Positions 47,896 to 57,162 of a DNA stretch of 64,000 nt are shown here, piece by piece. The first letter of the stretch is position 1. Each line of letters begins with the position of its first letter. The notes beneath the pieces were generated by a model. The model did no database searches. It was not told the DNA's origin and was given only the letters and a program-made list of their open reading frames with translations. The DNA lies in NCBI RefSeq assembly GCF_001425205.1, contig NZ_LMDW01000001.1:621928-685927 (forward strand). Reading direction: 5' to 3'. The DNA is from Variovorax sp. Root411. Lineage in GTDB: Bacteria > Pseudomonadota > Gammaproteobacteria > Burkholderiales > Burkholderiaceae_C. A program made the position numbers and the translations under genes.

Positions 47896-48936
47896 TCAGC
47901 CGACGACCACCGCGGCGCCTTCGCCGCGCGCGGCGATTGCGCCGATCTCGTGCACCGATTCGCCCGCGGCGCGCAGCGTGGCGGCGCAGGCGGCGGCTTC
48001 TGCCGCATCGATCACCACGACCATGCCGATGCCGTTGTTGAAGGTGCGGTTCATCTCGATGTCGTCGATGCCGGCCACCTTCTGCAGCCAGGCGAACAGT
48101 TCGGTCTGCGGCCAGCTGCCCTTCTTGAGATGGGCGGCCGTGCCTTCGGGCAGCACGCGCGGGATGTTCTCGAGCAGGCCGCCGCCGGTGATGTGGGCCA
48201 GCGCCTTGATCGGGTGCTTGGCCAGCGCCTCGAGCACCGGCTTCACGTAGAGGTGCGTGGGCTCCATCACGGCTTCGCGGAAGGGCTTGCCGTCGAGGGT
48301 GGCGGGGAGGTCCGCGCCCGCGCGCTCGATCACCTTGCGCACCAGGCTGAAGCCGTTGGAATGCACGCCGGCCGACGCCAGGCCCAGCACCACGTCGCCG
48401 GGCTTGACGTTCTGGCCCGTGAGGATCTTCGATTTTTCGACCGCGCCGACCGCGAAGCCCGCGAGGTCGTATTCGCCCGCCGGGTACATACCGGGCATTT
48501 CAGCGGTTTCGCCGCCGATCAGCGCGCAGCCCGACAGCTCGCAGCCGCGCGCGATGCCGCCGATGACGGCCGCGGCCGTGTCCACTTCGAGCTTGCCGCA
48601 GGCGAAGTAGTCGAGGAAGAACAGAGGCTCGGCACCCTGCACCAGCACGTCGTTGACGCTCATGGCCACGAGGTCGATGCCGACCGTGTCGTGCATGTTC
48701 CATTCGAAAGCCAGCTTGAGCTTGGTGCCCACGCCGTCAGTGCCGCTCACCAGCACCGGCTCCTTGTAGCGCTTGGGCACCTCGAACAGGGCGCCGAAGC
48801 CGCCGATGCCGGCCAGCACGCCTTCGCGCAGGGTTTTCTTGGCAAGGGGCTTGATGCGGTCGATCAGTGCGTCGCCGGCATCGATGTCGACACCGGCGTC
48901 CTTGTAGCTGAGCGGGGTGGGCGTGGAGGAGGTCAT
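47896..48936 (-). CDS. purM: Phosphoribosylformylglycinamidine cyclo-ligase
   Basis: The 346-aa AIR synthetase catalyses the fifth step of de novo purine synthesis. Motifs: [20 protein letters not shown] at the N-terminus, [24 protein letters not shown] and [16 protein letters not shown]. It starts at ATG 48936 with GGAGG upstream. Length is standard. Confidence 0.97.
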   Translation of the reverse strand: MTSSTPTPLSYKDAGVDIDAGDALIDRIKPLAKKTLREGVLAGIGGFGALFEVPKRYKEPVLVSGTDGVGTKLKLAFEWNMHDTVGIDLVAMSVNDVLVQGAEPLFFLDYFACGKLEVDTAAAVIGGIARGCELSGCALIGGETAEMPGMYPAGEYDLAGFAVGAVEKSKILTGQNVKPGDVVLGLASAGVHSNGFSLVRKVIERAGADLPATLDGKPFREAVMEPTHLYVKPVLEALAKHPIKALAHITGGGLLENIPRVLPEGTAAHLKKGSWPQTELFAWLQKVAGIDDIEMNRTFNNGIGMVVVIDAAEAAACAATLRAAGESVHEIGAIAARGEGAAVVVG

Positions 48937-49075
48937 GGGTGGTCGAGGTCGGGGGGGCGCGAAAGGATGCGGAGAGTAGGAGCGGAAGGCGGCCCCGGTA
49001 ACCATGTTGGCCGGGCCGATAGAATTCCTCACGATTTTAAGGGCCCTCGCGGCCCCCTCCATGAACCTTCCCGGG

Positions 49076-49762
49076 ATGAAACAGCTCGCGCTCGATATCG
49101 GCATTGCGACGGGCCCCAGCTTCGACGCCTTTTTTGCCGGCCCCAACGAGGCGGCGCTGCGGCACCTGCAAGTGTGGGTGGGCGGCGCCGGCAGCCCTGC
49201 GCTGCACTCGCCGGTGCCCACCTACCTGTGGGGCGAAGGCGGCAGCGGCAAGACCCATCTGCTCGAATCGGTGCGTGTCGCACTGCGCGAGCAGGGCGCC
49301 AGCGTGGGCTGGCTGCATGCCGGCCTGCTGGAGCCGCCCGAGTTCGACGAGCGCTGGGGCGCCGTGCTGCTCGACGACGTGCACCTCTATACCGCCGTGC
49401 AGCAGCACGCGGCCTTCAACTGGTTCGTCAACGCCCAGACCCTGCAGCGCGGCGTGGTCGCCGCCGGCGCCCTGCCGCCGGCCGACCTGCCGCTGCGCGA
49501 AGACCTGCGCACCCGCCTCGGCTGGGGCCACGTGTTCCACTTGCAGGTGCTGAGCGAAAGCGAACGCCGCGCGGTGCTGCGCCAGGCCGCCGACGCGCGC
49601 GGCGTGATGCTGTCCGACGAAGTGCTCGACTACATGCTGCACCGCTTCAGCCGCGACCTCGGCAGCCTGATGGAACTGCTCACGCAGCTCGACGGCTATG
49701 CCCTGCAAACGCAACGCGCGATCACCATTCCGCTGATCCGCTCCATGCTCGAGAACGAATAA
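49076..49762 (+). CDS. hda: DnaA regulatory inactivator Hda
   Basis: The 228-aa AAA+ protein starts with the clamp-binding-like MKQLALDIG, then has Walker [14 protein letters not shown] near residue 58, Walker [11 protein letters not shown] near 99, and a C-terminal lid. Hda with the sliding clamp triggers ATP hydrolysis on DnaA. A TAGAAT box (49020-49025) lies upstream. An ATG at 49061 would add five residues. The gap to pcnB is 26 nt. Confidence 0.93.
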   Translation: MKQLALDIGIATGPSFDAFFAGPNEAALRHLQVWVGGAGSPALHSPVPTYLWGEGGSGKTHLLESVRVALREQGASVGWLHAGLLEPPEFDERWGAVLLDDVHLYTAVQQHAAFNWFVNAQTLQRGVVAAGALPPADLPLREDLRTRLGWGHVFHLQVLSESERRAVLRQAADARGVMLSDEVLDYMLHRFSRDLGSLMELLTQLDGYALQTQRAITIPLIRSMLENE

Positions 49763-49788
49763 AGAGCGAACAAGGCTTTCAACCAACA

Positions 49789-51387
49789 ATGATCAAGAAA
49801 TTCATCGACAAGCTGCTCGGCAAGAACGCCGGCAGCGCACAGGGCAAGAGCCGCTTCGGCAAGCGCCAGGAGGTGCCGGCAGAGGTTCACAAGATCGATC
49901 CGGCCCTGGTCGACGAACGCGCGAAGAACGTGGTCACGACGCTGCAGCAGGCCGGCTACGAGGCCTACGTGGTGGGCGGCGCGGTGCGCGACCTGCTGCT
50001 GGGGCTGCGACCGAAAGACTTCGACGTGGCCACCAATGCCACACCCGAGCAGGTCAAGTCGCTGTTCCGCCGCGCCTTCATCATCGGGCGGCGCTTTCGC
50101 ATCGTGCACGTGGTGTACGGCCGTGGGCGCGAGCACGAGGTGATCGAGGTCTCGACCTTTCGCGCCTACATGGACAACGCCGCCGCCGAACAGGTGGCCG
50201 GCAACGAGCGCACCAGCAAGGGCGAGCTCGCGAGCATGAAGCACGCGGTGGACGCCAGTGGCCGCGTGCTGCGCGACAACGTCTGGGGTCCGCAGGAGGA
50301 AGACGCGGCGCGCCGCGACTTCACCGTCAACGCCATGTACTACGACCCGGCCAACCAGGTCGTGGTCGACTATCACAACGGCATCAAGGACGCCCAGAAG
50401 CTCACGCTGCGCATGATCGGCGACCCGGCCACGCGCTACCGCGAAGACCCGGTGCGCATCATTCGCGCCATCCGCTTCTCGGCCAAGCTCGCCGCGCTGG
50501 GCTTCAAGATGGAAGCCAAGACTGCGGCTCCGCTGGTCGAATCGAGCAAGCTGCTGGCCGACGTGCCGCAGAGTCGCCTGTTCGACGAGATGCTCAAGCT
50601 GCTGCAGACTGGCCATTCGATTGCGACCGTCGAGCAGCTGAACAAGCTCGGCCTGGCCCGCGGCATCTATCCGCTGCTCGACGTGGTGGTCGAGCGCGCC
50701 GACCAGCCCTTCGTGAAGGCTGCCCTTCAGGACACCGATCGCCGCGTCGGCGAAGGCAAGCCCGTGGCGCCCAGCTTCCTGCTGGCCTGCGTGCTGTGGG
50801 CCGACGTGCGCGACGGCTGGGCCCAGCGCCAGGAAGGCCGCCATGGCCAGCGCCCGCAGCCGCCTTTCCCTGCACTGCAGGATGCCATCGACGACGTGTT
50901 CAACGCCCGCATCGGCGACGTCTCGGGCCGCGGCAAGCTGGCCGCCGACATGCGCGAGATCTGGATGATGCAACCGCGCTTCGACAAGCGCACCGGCTCC
51001 ACGCCCTACAGCCTGGTCGAGCAGGCGCGCTTCCGCGCCGCCTTCGACTTCATGCGCCTGCGCGCCGACGTGGGCGAGGTGAGCGAGGCGATTGCCGAGT
51101 GGTGGCAGGAATTCACCACGGCCGACGACCTCCGCCGCCAAGACCTGCTGGAGCAGGTGCGCGAAGAGCAGAAGGTGCGCCAGCGCGTGCGGGTGCGCGA
51201 AACCCCGCCGCCGAAGCCGCGCAGCGTGCCGGTTGCGCGCCAGGACGCCGATTCGGACGCCGAGGACGAGGTTGAAGTCGAAGCCGGCGCCGTGCCGCCC
51301 GATGGCGAGGCCGTGCCGCGCAAGCGCCGGCGTCGCCGCAAGCCGCGTTCCGCGGGTGGGGGCGGCGAGAGCGCCGCAGGCGCATGA
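49789..51387 (+). CDS. pcnB: Poly(A) polymerase I
   Basis: The 532-aa enzyme adds 3' poly(A) tails to RNA. The nucleotidyltransferase signature YVVGGAVRDLLLGLRPKDFD (about residues 62-81) is followed by IGRRFRIVHV, RRDFTVNAMYY and RYREDPVRIIRAIRF. The C-terminal 70 residues are strongly charged (RKRRRRRKPRS), typical of RNA-binding tails in this family. It overlaps folK by 4 nt. Confidence 0.95.
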   Translation: MIKKFIDKLLGKNAGSAQGKSRFGKRQEVPAEVHKIDPALVDERAKNVVTTLQQAGYEAYVVGGAVRDLLLGLRPKDFDVATNATPEQVKSLFRRAFIIGRRFRIVHVVYGRGREHEVIEVSTFRAYMDNAAAEQVAGNERTSKGELASMKHAVDASGRVLRDNVWGPQEEDAARRDFTVNAMYYDPANQVVVDYHNGIKDAQKLTLRMIGDPATRYREDPVRIIRAIRFSAKLAALGFKMEAKTAAPLVESSKLLADVPQSRLFDEMLKLLQTGHSIATVEQLNKLGLARGIYPLLDVVVERADQPFVKAALQDTDRRVGEGKPVAPSFLLACVLWADVRDGWAQRQEGRHGQRPQPPFPALQDAIDDVFNARIGDVSGRGKLAADMREIWMMQPRFDKRTGSTPYSLVEQARFRAAFDFMRLRADVGEVSEAIAEWWQEFTTADDLRRQDLLEQVREEQKVRQRVRVRETPPPKPRSVPVARQDADSDAEDEVEVEAGAVPPDGEAVPRKRRRRRKPRSAGGGGESAAGA

Positions 51388-51995
51388 GCACGTCCGGCAA
51401 GCCGAAGGACGGCAAGAAAAGCGGTGCTCCCACGGGCAAGCCGGCAGGGGCCAAACCCACGGGGGGCAGGGGCGCGCCTCCGGCACGGCGAGCGCCCACC
51501 CGGCCCCCGGGCCGCGTGCGGGAGGACTATCCGACCGTGCAGGCTTTCGTCGCCATCGGCGCCAACCTCGGCGATGCTCAGGCGGCCGTCAAGGCGGCCA
51601 TGGATGCTCTGGGCGCATTGCAGCGAACCCAGGTGACGGCCCGCTCGTCGCTCTATCGCAGCGCGCCGGTCGACGCCACGGGCCCCGATTTCATCAACGC
51701 CGTGGTGGCCTTGCGCACCGGGCTCGACGCCGAGCAGTTGCTTGTCGCCATGCAGCGCCTCGAGACGCAGGCCGGGCGCGAGCGGGCTTTCCCCAACGCG
51801 CCGCGCACGCTCGATCTCGACCTGCTGATGCACGGCAATTCGGTGATGGACACGCCCGAGCTGACCCTGCCGCACCCCCGCATGCGCGACCGCGCCTTCG
51901 TGCTGAAGCCGCTGGCCGAGATCGCGCCCGACAAGGTGCCGCGCGCTGCGCTGGCCCGTGTGTCGGGCCAGGTGATCGAACGCATCCGGAACTGA
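51384..51995 (+). CDS. folK: HPPK, 2-amino-4-hydroxy-6-hydroxymethyldihydropteridine pyrophosphokinase
   Basis: The catalytic part (about residues 52-203) has FVAIGANLGDA, TARSSLYRSAP, the run GRERAFPNAPRTLDLDLLMH and LPHPRMRDRAFVLKPL. It transfers pyrophosphate from ATP in folate synthesis. ATG 51384 gives 203 aa with a Lys/Gly/Pro/Ala-rich 48-residue extension. A GTG at 51537 with GGAGG 11 nt upstream would give a 152-aa protein of normal family length, and is a serious alternative start. Confidence 0.9.
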   Translation: MSTSGKPKDGKKSGAPTGKPAGAKPTGGRGAPPARRAPTRPPGRVREDYPTVQAFVAIGANLGDAQAAVKAAMDALGALQRTQVTARSSLYRSAPVDATGPDFINAVVALRTGLDAEQLLVAMQRLETQAGRERAFPNAPRTLDLDLLMHGNSVMDTPELTLPHPRMRDRAFVLKPLAEIAPDKVPRAALARVSGQVIERIRN

Positions 51996-52007
51996 CCGGG
52001 CAAAGGA

Positions 52008-52040
52008 CCCGGAACCCCGGCGAAGCGGTCCGGTTCCGGG
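52008..52040 (+). terminator. Hairpin after folK
   Basis: Perfect 9-bp arms CCCGGAACC (52008-52016) and GGTTCCGGG (52032-52040) lie 13 nt after the folK stop. There is no T run, so it is either a weak terminator or an RNA-stability hairpin. A TACACT -10-like box (52048-52053) follows. Confidence 0.45.
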
Positions 52041-52121
52041 CTCCCATTACACTTGCGCGGTTTTTCACGACTCTGTCACACGTTTGTGGCTGGGCGAGAC
52101 CCGAGATCCCAGGAGAGCGCC

Positions 52122-52766
52122 ATGTTCGGCAAGCTGCTGCCCCGCGAGGGGAATTTTTTTGAGATGTTCAACCAGCACGCCGAGCGCATCGTCGAGGCGG
52201 CGCGCGCGTTCGAGCAATTGGTCGCCAACTACAACGACGTGCACCTGCGCGAGCAGTACAACCGCGACGTCGACAACGCCGAGCGTGCCGCCGACCGCGT
52301 GACGCACGACGTCAACCGGCTGATCCACAAGACATTCATCACGCCCATCGACCGCGAGCAGATCCACAAGCTCATCAATACGATGGACGACGTGGCCGAC
52401 CTGATCCAGGACTCCGCCGAGACCATGGCGCTGTACGACGTGCGCCACATGACCGACGAAATCGTGCGCCTTACGGCCCTGAGCGTGAAGTGCTGCGACC
52501 GCCTGAAGGACGCCGTCAAGTTCCTCGGCAAGATCGCCGACCCGGCCGTGGCCGAGGCCACGCTGAAGACCTGCGAGGAAATCGACCGTCTCGAGTCGGA
52601 CGCCGATCGCGTGATGCGCAGCGCCATGAGCAAGCTGTTTCGCGAGGAGCCCGACGTGCGCGAGGTGATCAAGCTCAAGGCGATCTACGAGCTGCTGGAA
52701 ACGATCACCGACAAGTGCGAGGACGTGGCCAACGTGATCGAGGGCATCGTCCTCGAGAATTCCTGA
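52122..52766 (+). CDS. DUF47 (PhoU-like) phosphate-transport regulator
   Basis: The 214-aa all-helical PhoU-like protein has FEMFNQHAERIVEAARAFEQ, MDDVADLIQDSAETMALYD and a C-terminal ETITDKCEDVANVIEGIVLE. DUF47 proteins pair with Pit transporters and probably regulate them. It starts with AGGAG and is followed 14 nt later by pit. Confidence 0.92.
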   Translation: MFGKLLPREGNFFEMFNQHAERIVEAARAFEQLVANYNDVHLREQYNRDVDNAERAADRVTHDVNRLIHKTFITPIDREQIHKLINTMDDVADLIQDSAETMALYDVRHMTDEIVRLTALSVKCCDRLKDAVKFLGKIADPAVAEATLKTCEEIDRLESDADRVMRSAMSKLFREEPDVREVIKLKAIYELLETITDKCEDVANVIEGIVLENS

Positions 52767-52780
52767 GCGGGTAGCGACCG

Positions 52781-53791
52781 ATGGCAACGGTTCAGGTCGC
52801 CCTCTGGGTGGTGATAGTGCTGGTCGCGCTCGCGATCCTGTTCGACTTCATGAACGGATTTCACGACGCCGCCAATTCGATCGCGACGGTGGTGTCCACC
52901 GGGGTGCTCAAGCCGGGGCAGGCGGTGGTGTTCGCGGCCTTCTTCAACCTGGTCGCGATCTTCGTCTTCCACCTGAGCGTGGCGGCCACCGTGGGCAAGG
53001 GCATCGCCCAGCCGGGGGTGGTCGACGTGCACGTGGTGTTCGGCGCGCTCGTCGGCGCCATCAGCTGGAACCTCGTGACCTGGTACTACGGCATCCCGAG
53101 CAGTTCGTCGCATGCGCTGATCGGCGGCATCGTGGGCGCGGTGATTTCCAAGACCGGCACCGGCGGCCTGGTGGCTTCCGGCATCTGGAAGACCGTGGCC
53201 TTCATCTTCGTTTCACCGTTTCTCGGATTCGTATTGGGTTCCATGATGATGGTGCTGGTGGCATGGGGCTTCCGGCGTGCCACGCCTTCGCGGGTGGACC
53301 GCTGGTTCCGGCGGCTGCAGCTGGTTTCGGCCGGCGCCTACAGCCTGGGCCACGGCGGCAACGATGCGCAAAAGACCATCGGCATCATCTGGATGCTGCT
53401 GATTGCCACCGGCTATGCCAACGCCGGCGACGCGAGCCCGCCGACCTGGACCATCGTGAGCTGCTACGCCGCGATCGCGCTGGGCACCATGTTCGGCGGC
53501 TGGCGCATCGTGAAGACGATGGGCCAGAAGATCACCAAGCTCAAGCCCGTCGGCGGCTTCTGCGCCGAGACCGGTGGGGCGCTGACGCTGTTCCTCGCGA
53601 CGGCGCTGGGCATTCCGGTGTCGACCACCCACACCATCACCGGCGCGATTGTCGGCGTCGGTTCCGCGCAGCGTGCGAGCGCGGTGCGCTGGGGCGTGGC
53701 GGGCAACATCGTGTGGGCGTGGATCTTCACGATCCCCGCTTCGGCCTTCGTCGCCGCGATTGCCTACTGGATCAGCCTGCAGGCGTTCTGA
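52781..53791 (+). CDS. pit: Inorganic phosphate transporter (Pit family)
   Basis: The 336-aa inner-membrane permease has duplicated signature halves: FDFMNGFHDAANSIATVVST near the N-terminus and GHGGNDAQKTIGIIWMLLIA in the middle, with VSTTHTITGAIVGVGSA near the end. It carries metal-phosphate in exchange with protons. It is coupled to DUF47. It converges with the TM2-domain gene with only 3 nt between stops. Confidence 0.95.
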   Translation: MATVQVALWVVIVLVALAILFDFMNGFHDAANSIATVVSTGVLKPGQAVVFAAFFNLVAIFVFHLSVAATVGKGIAQPGVVDVHVVFGALVGAISWNLVTWYYGIPSSSSHALIGGIVGAVISKTGTGGLVASGIWKTVAFIFVSPFLGFVLGSMMMVLVAWGFRRATPSRVDRWFRRLQLVSAGAYSLGHGGNDAQKTIGIIWMLLIATGYANAGDASPPTWTIVSCYAAIALGTMFGGWRIVKTMGQKITKLKPVGGFCAETGGALTLFLATALGIPVSTTHTITGAIVGVGSAQRASAVRWGVAGNIVWAWIFTIPASAFVAAIAYWISLQAF

Positions 53792-53794
53792 CCG

Positions 53795-54241
53795 CTACTG
53801 GGATATTTTTCGGCCCTCTTCGATCTGGTGTTCGAAGTAGCGCTGGAAGCTGAACACGATGCTGGCCATCAGGATCGTGCTGCCGAAGAAGAGCGACAGC
53901 ACCACGGCGCCGATCGTGAGCCAGTTCGTCTGGCCCGGCGCGGCGTCGGCCGGCGCGCTTGCGTTGAAGCGGGCGTTCCACTTTTCGGGCGTCATCAGGC
54001 CATAGACGATGGCCGTCAGCGCGCAGCCCGCGATGGTGAAGCCCAGCAGCGGGATCAGCGCCCAGCTCAGCCCGTCGTCCACGCCGTACATGCGCACGCG
54101 CTCGATGCCGTAGATGCCCAGTGCCGTGGGGATGGGCAGCAGCCAGCCGAACCAGTCGCCCATCCCGCGCAGGTAGAAGCGGTGCAGGCCCAGTGGGCCT
54201 CCGAGGAAGGAAAGCCAGGCGGCGGTGGTCTTGTTTTTCAT
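53795..54241 (-). CDS. TM2/NINE-domain membrane protein
   Basis: The 148-aa protein has the TM2 motif AAWLSFLGGPLGLHRFYLRG and two or more further helices (TIAGCALTAIVYGLM; TIGAVVLSLFFGSTILMASI). The family function is unknown. I chose ATG 54241, 7 nt after the stop of the GNAT gene; a longer form would overlap it. Confidence 0.82.
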   Translation of the reverse strand: MKNKTTAAWLSFLGGPLGLHRFYLRGMGDWFGWLLPIPTALGIYGIERVRMYGVDDGLSWALIPLLGFTIAGCALTAIVYGLMTPEKWNARFNASAPADAAPGQTNWLTIGAVVLSLFFGSTILMASIVFSFQRYFEHQIEEGRKISQ

Positions 54242-54248
54242 TCGGGTG

Positions 54249-54773
54249 TCACTCGGGGCGGGTGGTGCTGCCTTCGCCAAGCACTTTCTCCATCAATACG
54301 ACGTCGCGCCATTCGCCGAACTTCCAGCCGCAGTCTTTCAGCACGCCCACGTGCGTGAAGCCCTGGCTGCGGTGCACGCCGACCGAGCCCGCATTGGCCG
54401 AGTCGCCGATCACCGCGATCAGCTTGCGCACGCCCGCCGCTTCGGCGGCCTGCGACAGCGCTGCGAGCAGCTTGGCGCCCAGGCCCTTGCCGCGTGCTGA
54501 CTCCGACATGTAGATCGAGTCTTCGGCCGAAAAACGGTAGGCCGGGCGCGGCTTGAACCAGTTGCAGTAGGCAAAACCCAACACTTCGCCATTTTCTTCG
54601 GCCACGAGGTACGGCAGGTTCTTGCCCAGCACATCGGCACGCCGGGCGCTCATGTCGGCAGGGGAGGGAGGCTCTGTTTCGAAGGTGCCGGTACCGTGCA
54701 ACACGTGATGGGCATAGATTGCGGTGATGGCTGCGATGTCTTCTTCGCGGCTGGGGCGGATGGCGAGGGGCAT
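54249..54773 (-). CDS. GNAT acetyltransferase (phosphinothricin acetyltransferase-like)
   Basis: The 174-aa protein has IRPSREEDIAAITAIYAHHV at the start, FAYCNWFKPRPAYRFSAEDS, and the acetyl-CoA loop ARGKGLGAKLL. It resembles the MnaT/Pat group, which acetylates methionine analogues or phosphinothricin. The substrate is inferred by family only. It is followed by the TM2 gene on the same strand. Confidence 0.87.
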   Translation of the reverse strand: MPLAIRPSREEDIAAITAIYAHHVLHGTGTFETEPPSPADMSARRADVLGKNLPYLVAEENGEVLGFAYCNWFKPRPAYRFSAEDSIYMSESARGKGLGAKLLAALSQAAEAAGVRKLIAVIGDSANAGSVGVHRSQGFTHVGVLKDCGWKFGEWRDVVLMEKVLGEGSTTRPE

Positions 54774-54804
54774 GCGTGTGGAAGCGGGTGGCGCAAGGCC
54801 GGAA

Positions 54805-54833
54805 TTCGGAGAAAACGCGGGACGGGCTATAAT
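54805..54833 (+). promoter_or_regulatory. Sigma-70 promoter of the rpsP operon
   Basis: TTCGGA (54805-54810), 17-bp spacer and a perfect TATAAT (54828-54833), followed by a leader of about 115 nt before rpsP. Confidence 0.72.
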
Positions 54834-54953
54834 CGTAGGCTTTTCAGCGTGTCGCTGGCCGGGTGGCCATGTCGCGTGTCTCGACGCTGGAAGAACATTG
54901 TGAGCGGGCCTTTTCTTCATCCACAAGGCCTGCTGACCACCCAAGGATAAATC

Positions 54954-55217
54954 ATGGTCGTCATTCGACTCTCCCGCGGCGGCTCCAAAGGCCGTCCGTT
55001 CTTCAACATCGTCGTGTCGGACAAGCGCGTTCGCCGCGATGGCCGTTTCATCGAGCGCCTGGGTTTCTACAACCCGACCGCCAAGGAAAACGAAGAAAGC
55101 ATCCGTATCGCCCAGGACCGCCTGGCGTACTGGAAGAGCGTTGGCGCACAAGCTTCGCCCACCGTTCTGCGCATCATCAAGCAAGCTGCAGCAGCAGCTC
55201 CCAAGGCGGCTGCCTAA
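54954..55217 (+). CDS. rpsP: 30S ribosomal protein S16
   Basis: The 87-aa protein begins [20 protein letters not shown] and has [16 protein letters not shown], standard S16. It is the first gene of rpsP-rimM-trmD-rplS, the order kept in most bacteria. Confidence 0.97.
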   Translation: MVVIRLSRGGSKGRPFFNIVVSDKRVRRDGRFIERLGFYNPTAKENEESIRIAQDRLAYWKSVGAQASPTVLRIIKQAAAAAPKAAA

Positions 55218-55233
55218 GCCGTCCCGCACGGCG

Positions 55234-55788
55234 ATGCTGCCCGCACTCGAAACCGCCGAATTGCCGGCGGATGCGATTGAAGTAGGGCGCATCGCCGATG
55301 CATGGGGCATCAAGGGCTGGTTCAAGGTCCTGCCCCACAGCGCCCAGCCCGAGGCGCTTTTTTCTTCCAAGCGCTGGTTCCTGCAAGCTCCCGGAGCTTC
55401 TGCGAACGGCGCTTTCCGGCTCGCGATCCGCGAAGCCAAGGAACATTCCGACTGCATCGTCGCCACGTCCGACGATGTGCCAGACCGCAACGCAGCCGAG
55501 GCGCTGCGCGGTGCGCGCGTGTTCGTGCCGCGTTCGAGCTTTCCAACGGCCGGCGACGACGAGTACTACTGGGTCGACCTCATTGGCCTGTCGGTGGTCA
55601 ACCGCGAAGGCGTCGTGCTCGGCGCGGTGCGCGAACTGCTCGCGACCGGTCCGCAGACCACGCTGGTGCTGACCGCCGAAGAAGACGGCAAGGCCATCGA
55701 ACGCATGGTGCCTTTCGTCTCGGTCTTCGTCGACAAGGTCGACCTGCCCGGCCGGCTCATCACGGTCGACTGGCAACCCGAATACTGA
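55234..55788 (+). CDS. rimM: Ribosome maturation factor RimM
   Basis: The 184-aa protein has the N-terminal RimM domain ([20 protein letters not shown]) and the C-terminal PRC barrel ([40 protein letters not shown]). It helps mature the 30S head. The gap to rpsP is 16 nt. Confidence 0.95.
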   Translation: MLPALETAELPADAIEVGRIADAWGIKGWFKVLPHSAQPEALFSSKRWFLQAPGASANGAFRLAIREAKEHSDCIVATSDDVPDRNAAEALRGARVFVPRSSFPTAGDDEYYWVDLIGLSVVNREGVVLGAVRELLATGPQTTLVLTAEEDGKAIERMVPFVSVFVDKVDLPGRLITVDWQPEY

Positions 55789-55804
55789 ACGGCGCTCGCG
55801 CGGC

Positions 55805-56551
55805 ATGCGCTTCGACGTCATCACCCTGTTTCCCGAACTGTTCGCGCCTTTCATGGCCAGCGGCGTGACGCGCCGCGCCTACGAATCGAAGCAGGTCGAA
55901 GTCGTTCTGTGGAATCCGCGCGACTTCGCGCAGGGCAACTACAAGCGCGTGGACGACCGTCCCTTCGGCGGCGGTCCGGGCATGGTGATGATGGCGGAGC
56001 CGCTCGCGGCCTGCCTCGATGCGGCGCTGGCGGCGCGCGGCGCCGAAGCTCCCGTGGTGCTGTTCTCGCCCATCGGCGAGGCATTGCGCCATGAATCGGT
56101 CGAGCGCTGGTCGGCGAGCGAGGGTGCGGTGCTGATCTGCGGCCGCTACGAAGGCATTGACCAGCGCTTCATCGACGCGCGCGTGACCCATCAGGTCAGC
56201 CTTGGCGATTTCGTGCTGTCCGGCGGCGAAATCGCTGCCATGGCGCTGCTCGATGCCGTGGCCCGGCTGCAGCCGGGCGTGCTGGGCGACGTGGCCAGCC
56301 ACGTGCAGGACAGCTTCAATCCAGCGCTCGACGGCTTGCTCGACTGCCCCCACTACACGCGGCCCGAGCAATGGAACGGGCAGGGCGTGCCGGCGCCCCT
56401 GCTCTCGGGCCATCATGCCCAGATCGAGCGCTGGCGGCGCGACCAGCGGCTGGCCATCACGGCTGCGCGGCGCCCCGAGCTGATCGATGCGGCGCGGGCG
56501 GCGGGGCGTCTTGGCAAGGCCGATGAGGCCGCGCTGAAAAAAAAGCTATAA
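55805..56551 (+). CDS. trmD: tRNA (guanine-N1)-methyltransferase
   Basis: The 248-aa SPOUT methyltransferase makes m1G37 in tRNA. Motifs: [50 protein letters not shown] and the knot region [14 protein letters not shown]. It ends in a run of eight A before CTATAA, which also forms the -10 box of the next gene. Confidence 0.97.
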   Translation: MRFDVITLFPELFAPFMASGVTRRAYESKQVEVVLWNPRDFAQGNYKRVDDRPFGGGPGMVMMAEPLAACLDAALAARGAEAPVVLFSPIGEALRHESVERWSASEGAVLICGRYEGIDQRFIDARVTHQVSLGDFVLSGGEIAAMALLDAVARLQPGVLGDVASHVQDSFNPALDGLLDCPHYTRPEQWNGQGVPAPLLSGHHAQIERWRRDQRLAITAARRPELIDAARAAGRLGKADEAALKKKL

Positions 56552-56552
56552 T
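56547..56552 (+). promoter_or_regulatory. TATAAT box upstream of rplS, overlapping the trmD stop
   Basis: A perfect TATAAT includes the trmD TAA stop codon and lies 108 nt before rplS. No good -35 is seen 17 bp upstream, so it is a candidate internal promoter. Confidence 0.45.
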
Positions 56553-56660
56553 TCCCGGTTCCCCGATCCTCTGCCCGGCCGCGCCCGGTCTTCTTGCGGT
56601 TGTTCCGCGAAAGTCCAAGGCGCCTTTTGTGTAGCCCGGCACGATCGACATCAGGAAATC

Positions 56661-57038
56661 ATGAACCTCATCCAGACCCTCGAGCAGGAAGAAATCGCCC
56701 GCCTCGGCAAGACCATCCCCGCCTTCATGCCCGGTGACACGGTCATCGTCAGCGTGAACGTCGTCGAAGGCACCCGCAAGCGCGTGCAGGCTTACGAAGG
56801 CGTCGTGATCGCCAAGCGCAACCGTGGCCTCAACAGCGGCTTCACCGTGCGCAAGATCTCCAGCGGCGAAGGCGTGGAGCGTACGTTCCAGACCTACAGC
56901 CCGCTGATCGCCGGCATCGAAGTCAAGCGCCGCGGCGATGTGCGCCGCGCCAAGCTGTACTACCTGCGCGAACGCAGCGGCCGTTCGGCACGCATCAAGG
57001 AAAAGCTGCCGAGCAAGTCGACGGCTGCTGCCAAGTAA
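56661..57038 (+). CDS. rplS: 50S ribosomal protein L19
   Basis: The 125-aa protein has the L19 core ([57 protein letters not shown]). It is the last gene of the rpsP operon, followed by a strong terminator. Confidence 0.97.
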   Translation: MNLIQTLEQEEIARLGKTIPAFMPGDTVIVSVNVVEGTRKRVQAYEGVVIAKRNRGLNSGFTVRKISSGEGVERTFQTYSPLIAGIEVKRRGDVRRAKLYYLRERSGRSARIKEKLPSKSTAAAK

Positions 57039-57058
57039 GCAGTTCGCCTTCGTGCAAG

Positions 57059-57084
57059 AAAAGCCGCCGCTCTGGCGGCTTTTT
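57059..57084. terminator. Rho-independent terminator after rplS
   Basis: AAAAGCCGCC-GCTCT-GGCGGC followed by TTTTT, 20 nt after the rplS stop. Confidence 0.93.
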
Positions 57085-57162
57085 GCATTCTTGCTCCCGC
57101 TCAAAGACAACTTTCCATTTTTCCGCTCTACTTCTTCCATCCGCTCCGGTACCTTTCATCTC

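Noticed and set aside
56536..56551. Programmed slippage at the A8 run at the end of trmD
   Set aside because: The run lies two codons before the normal stop and the protein already has family length; slippage would give no useful product.
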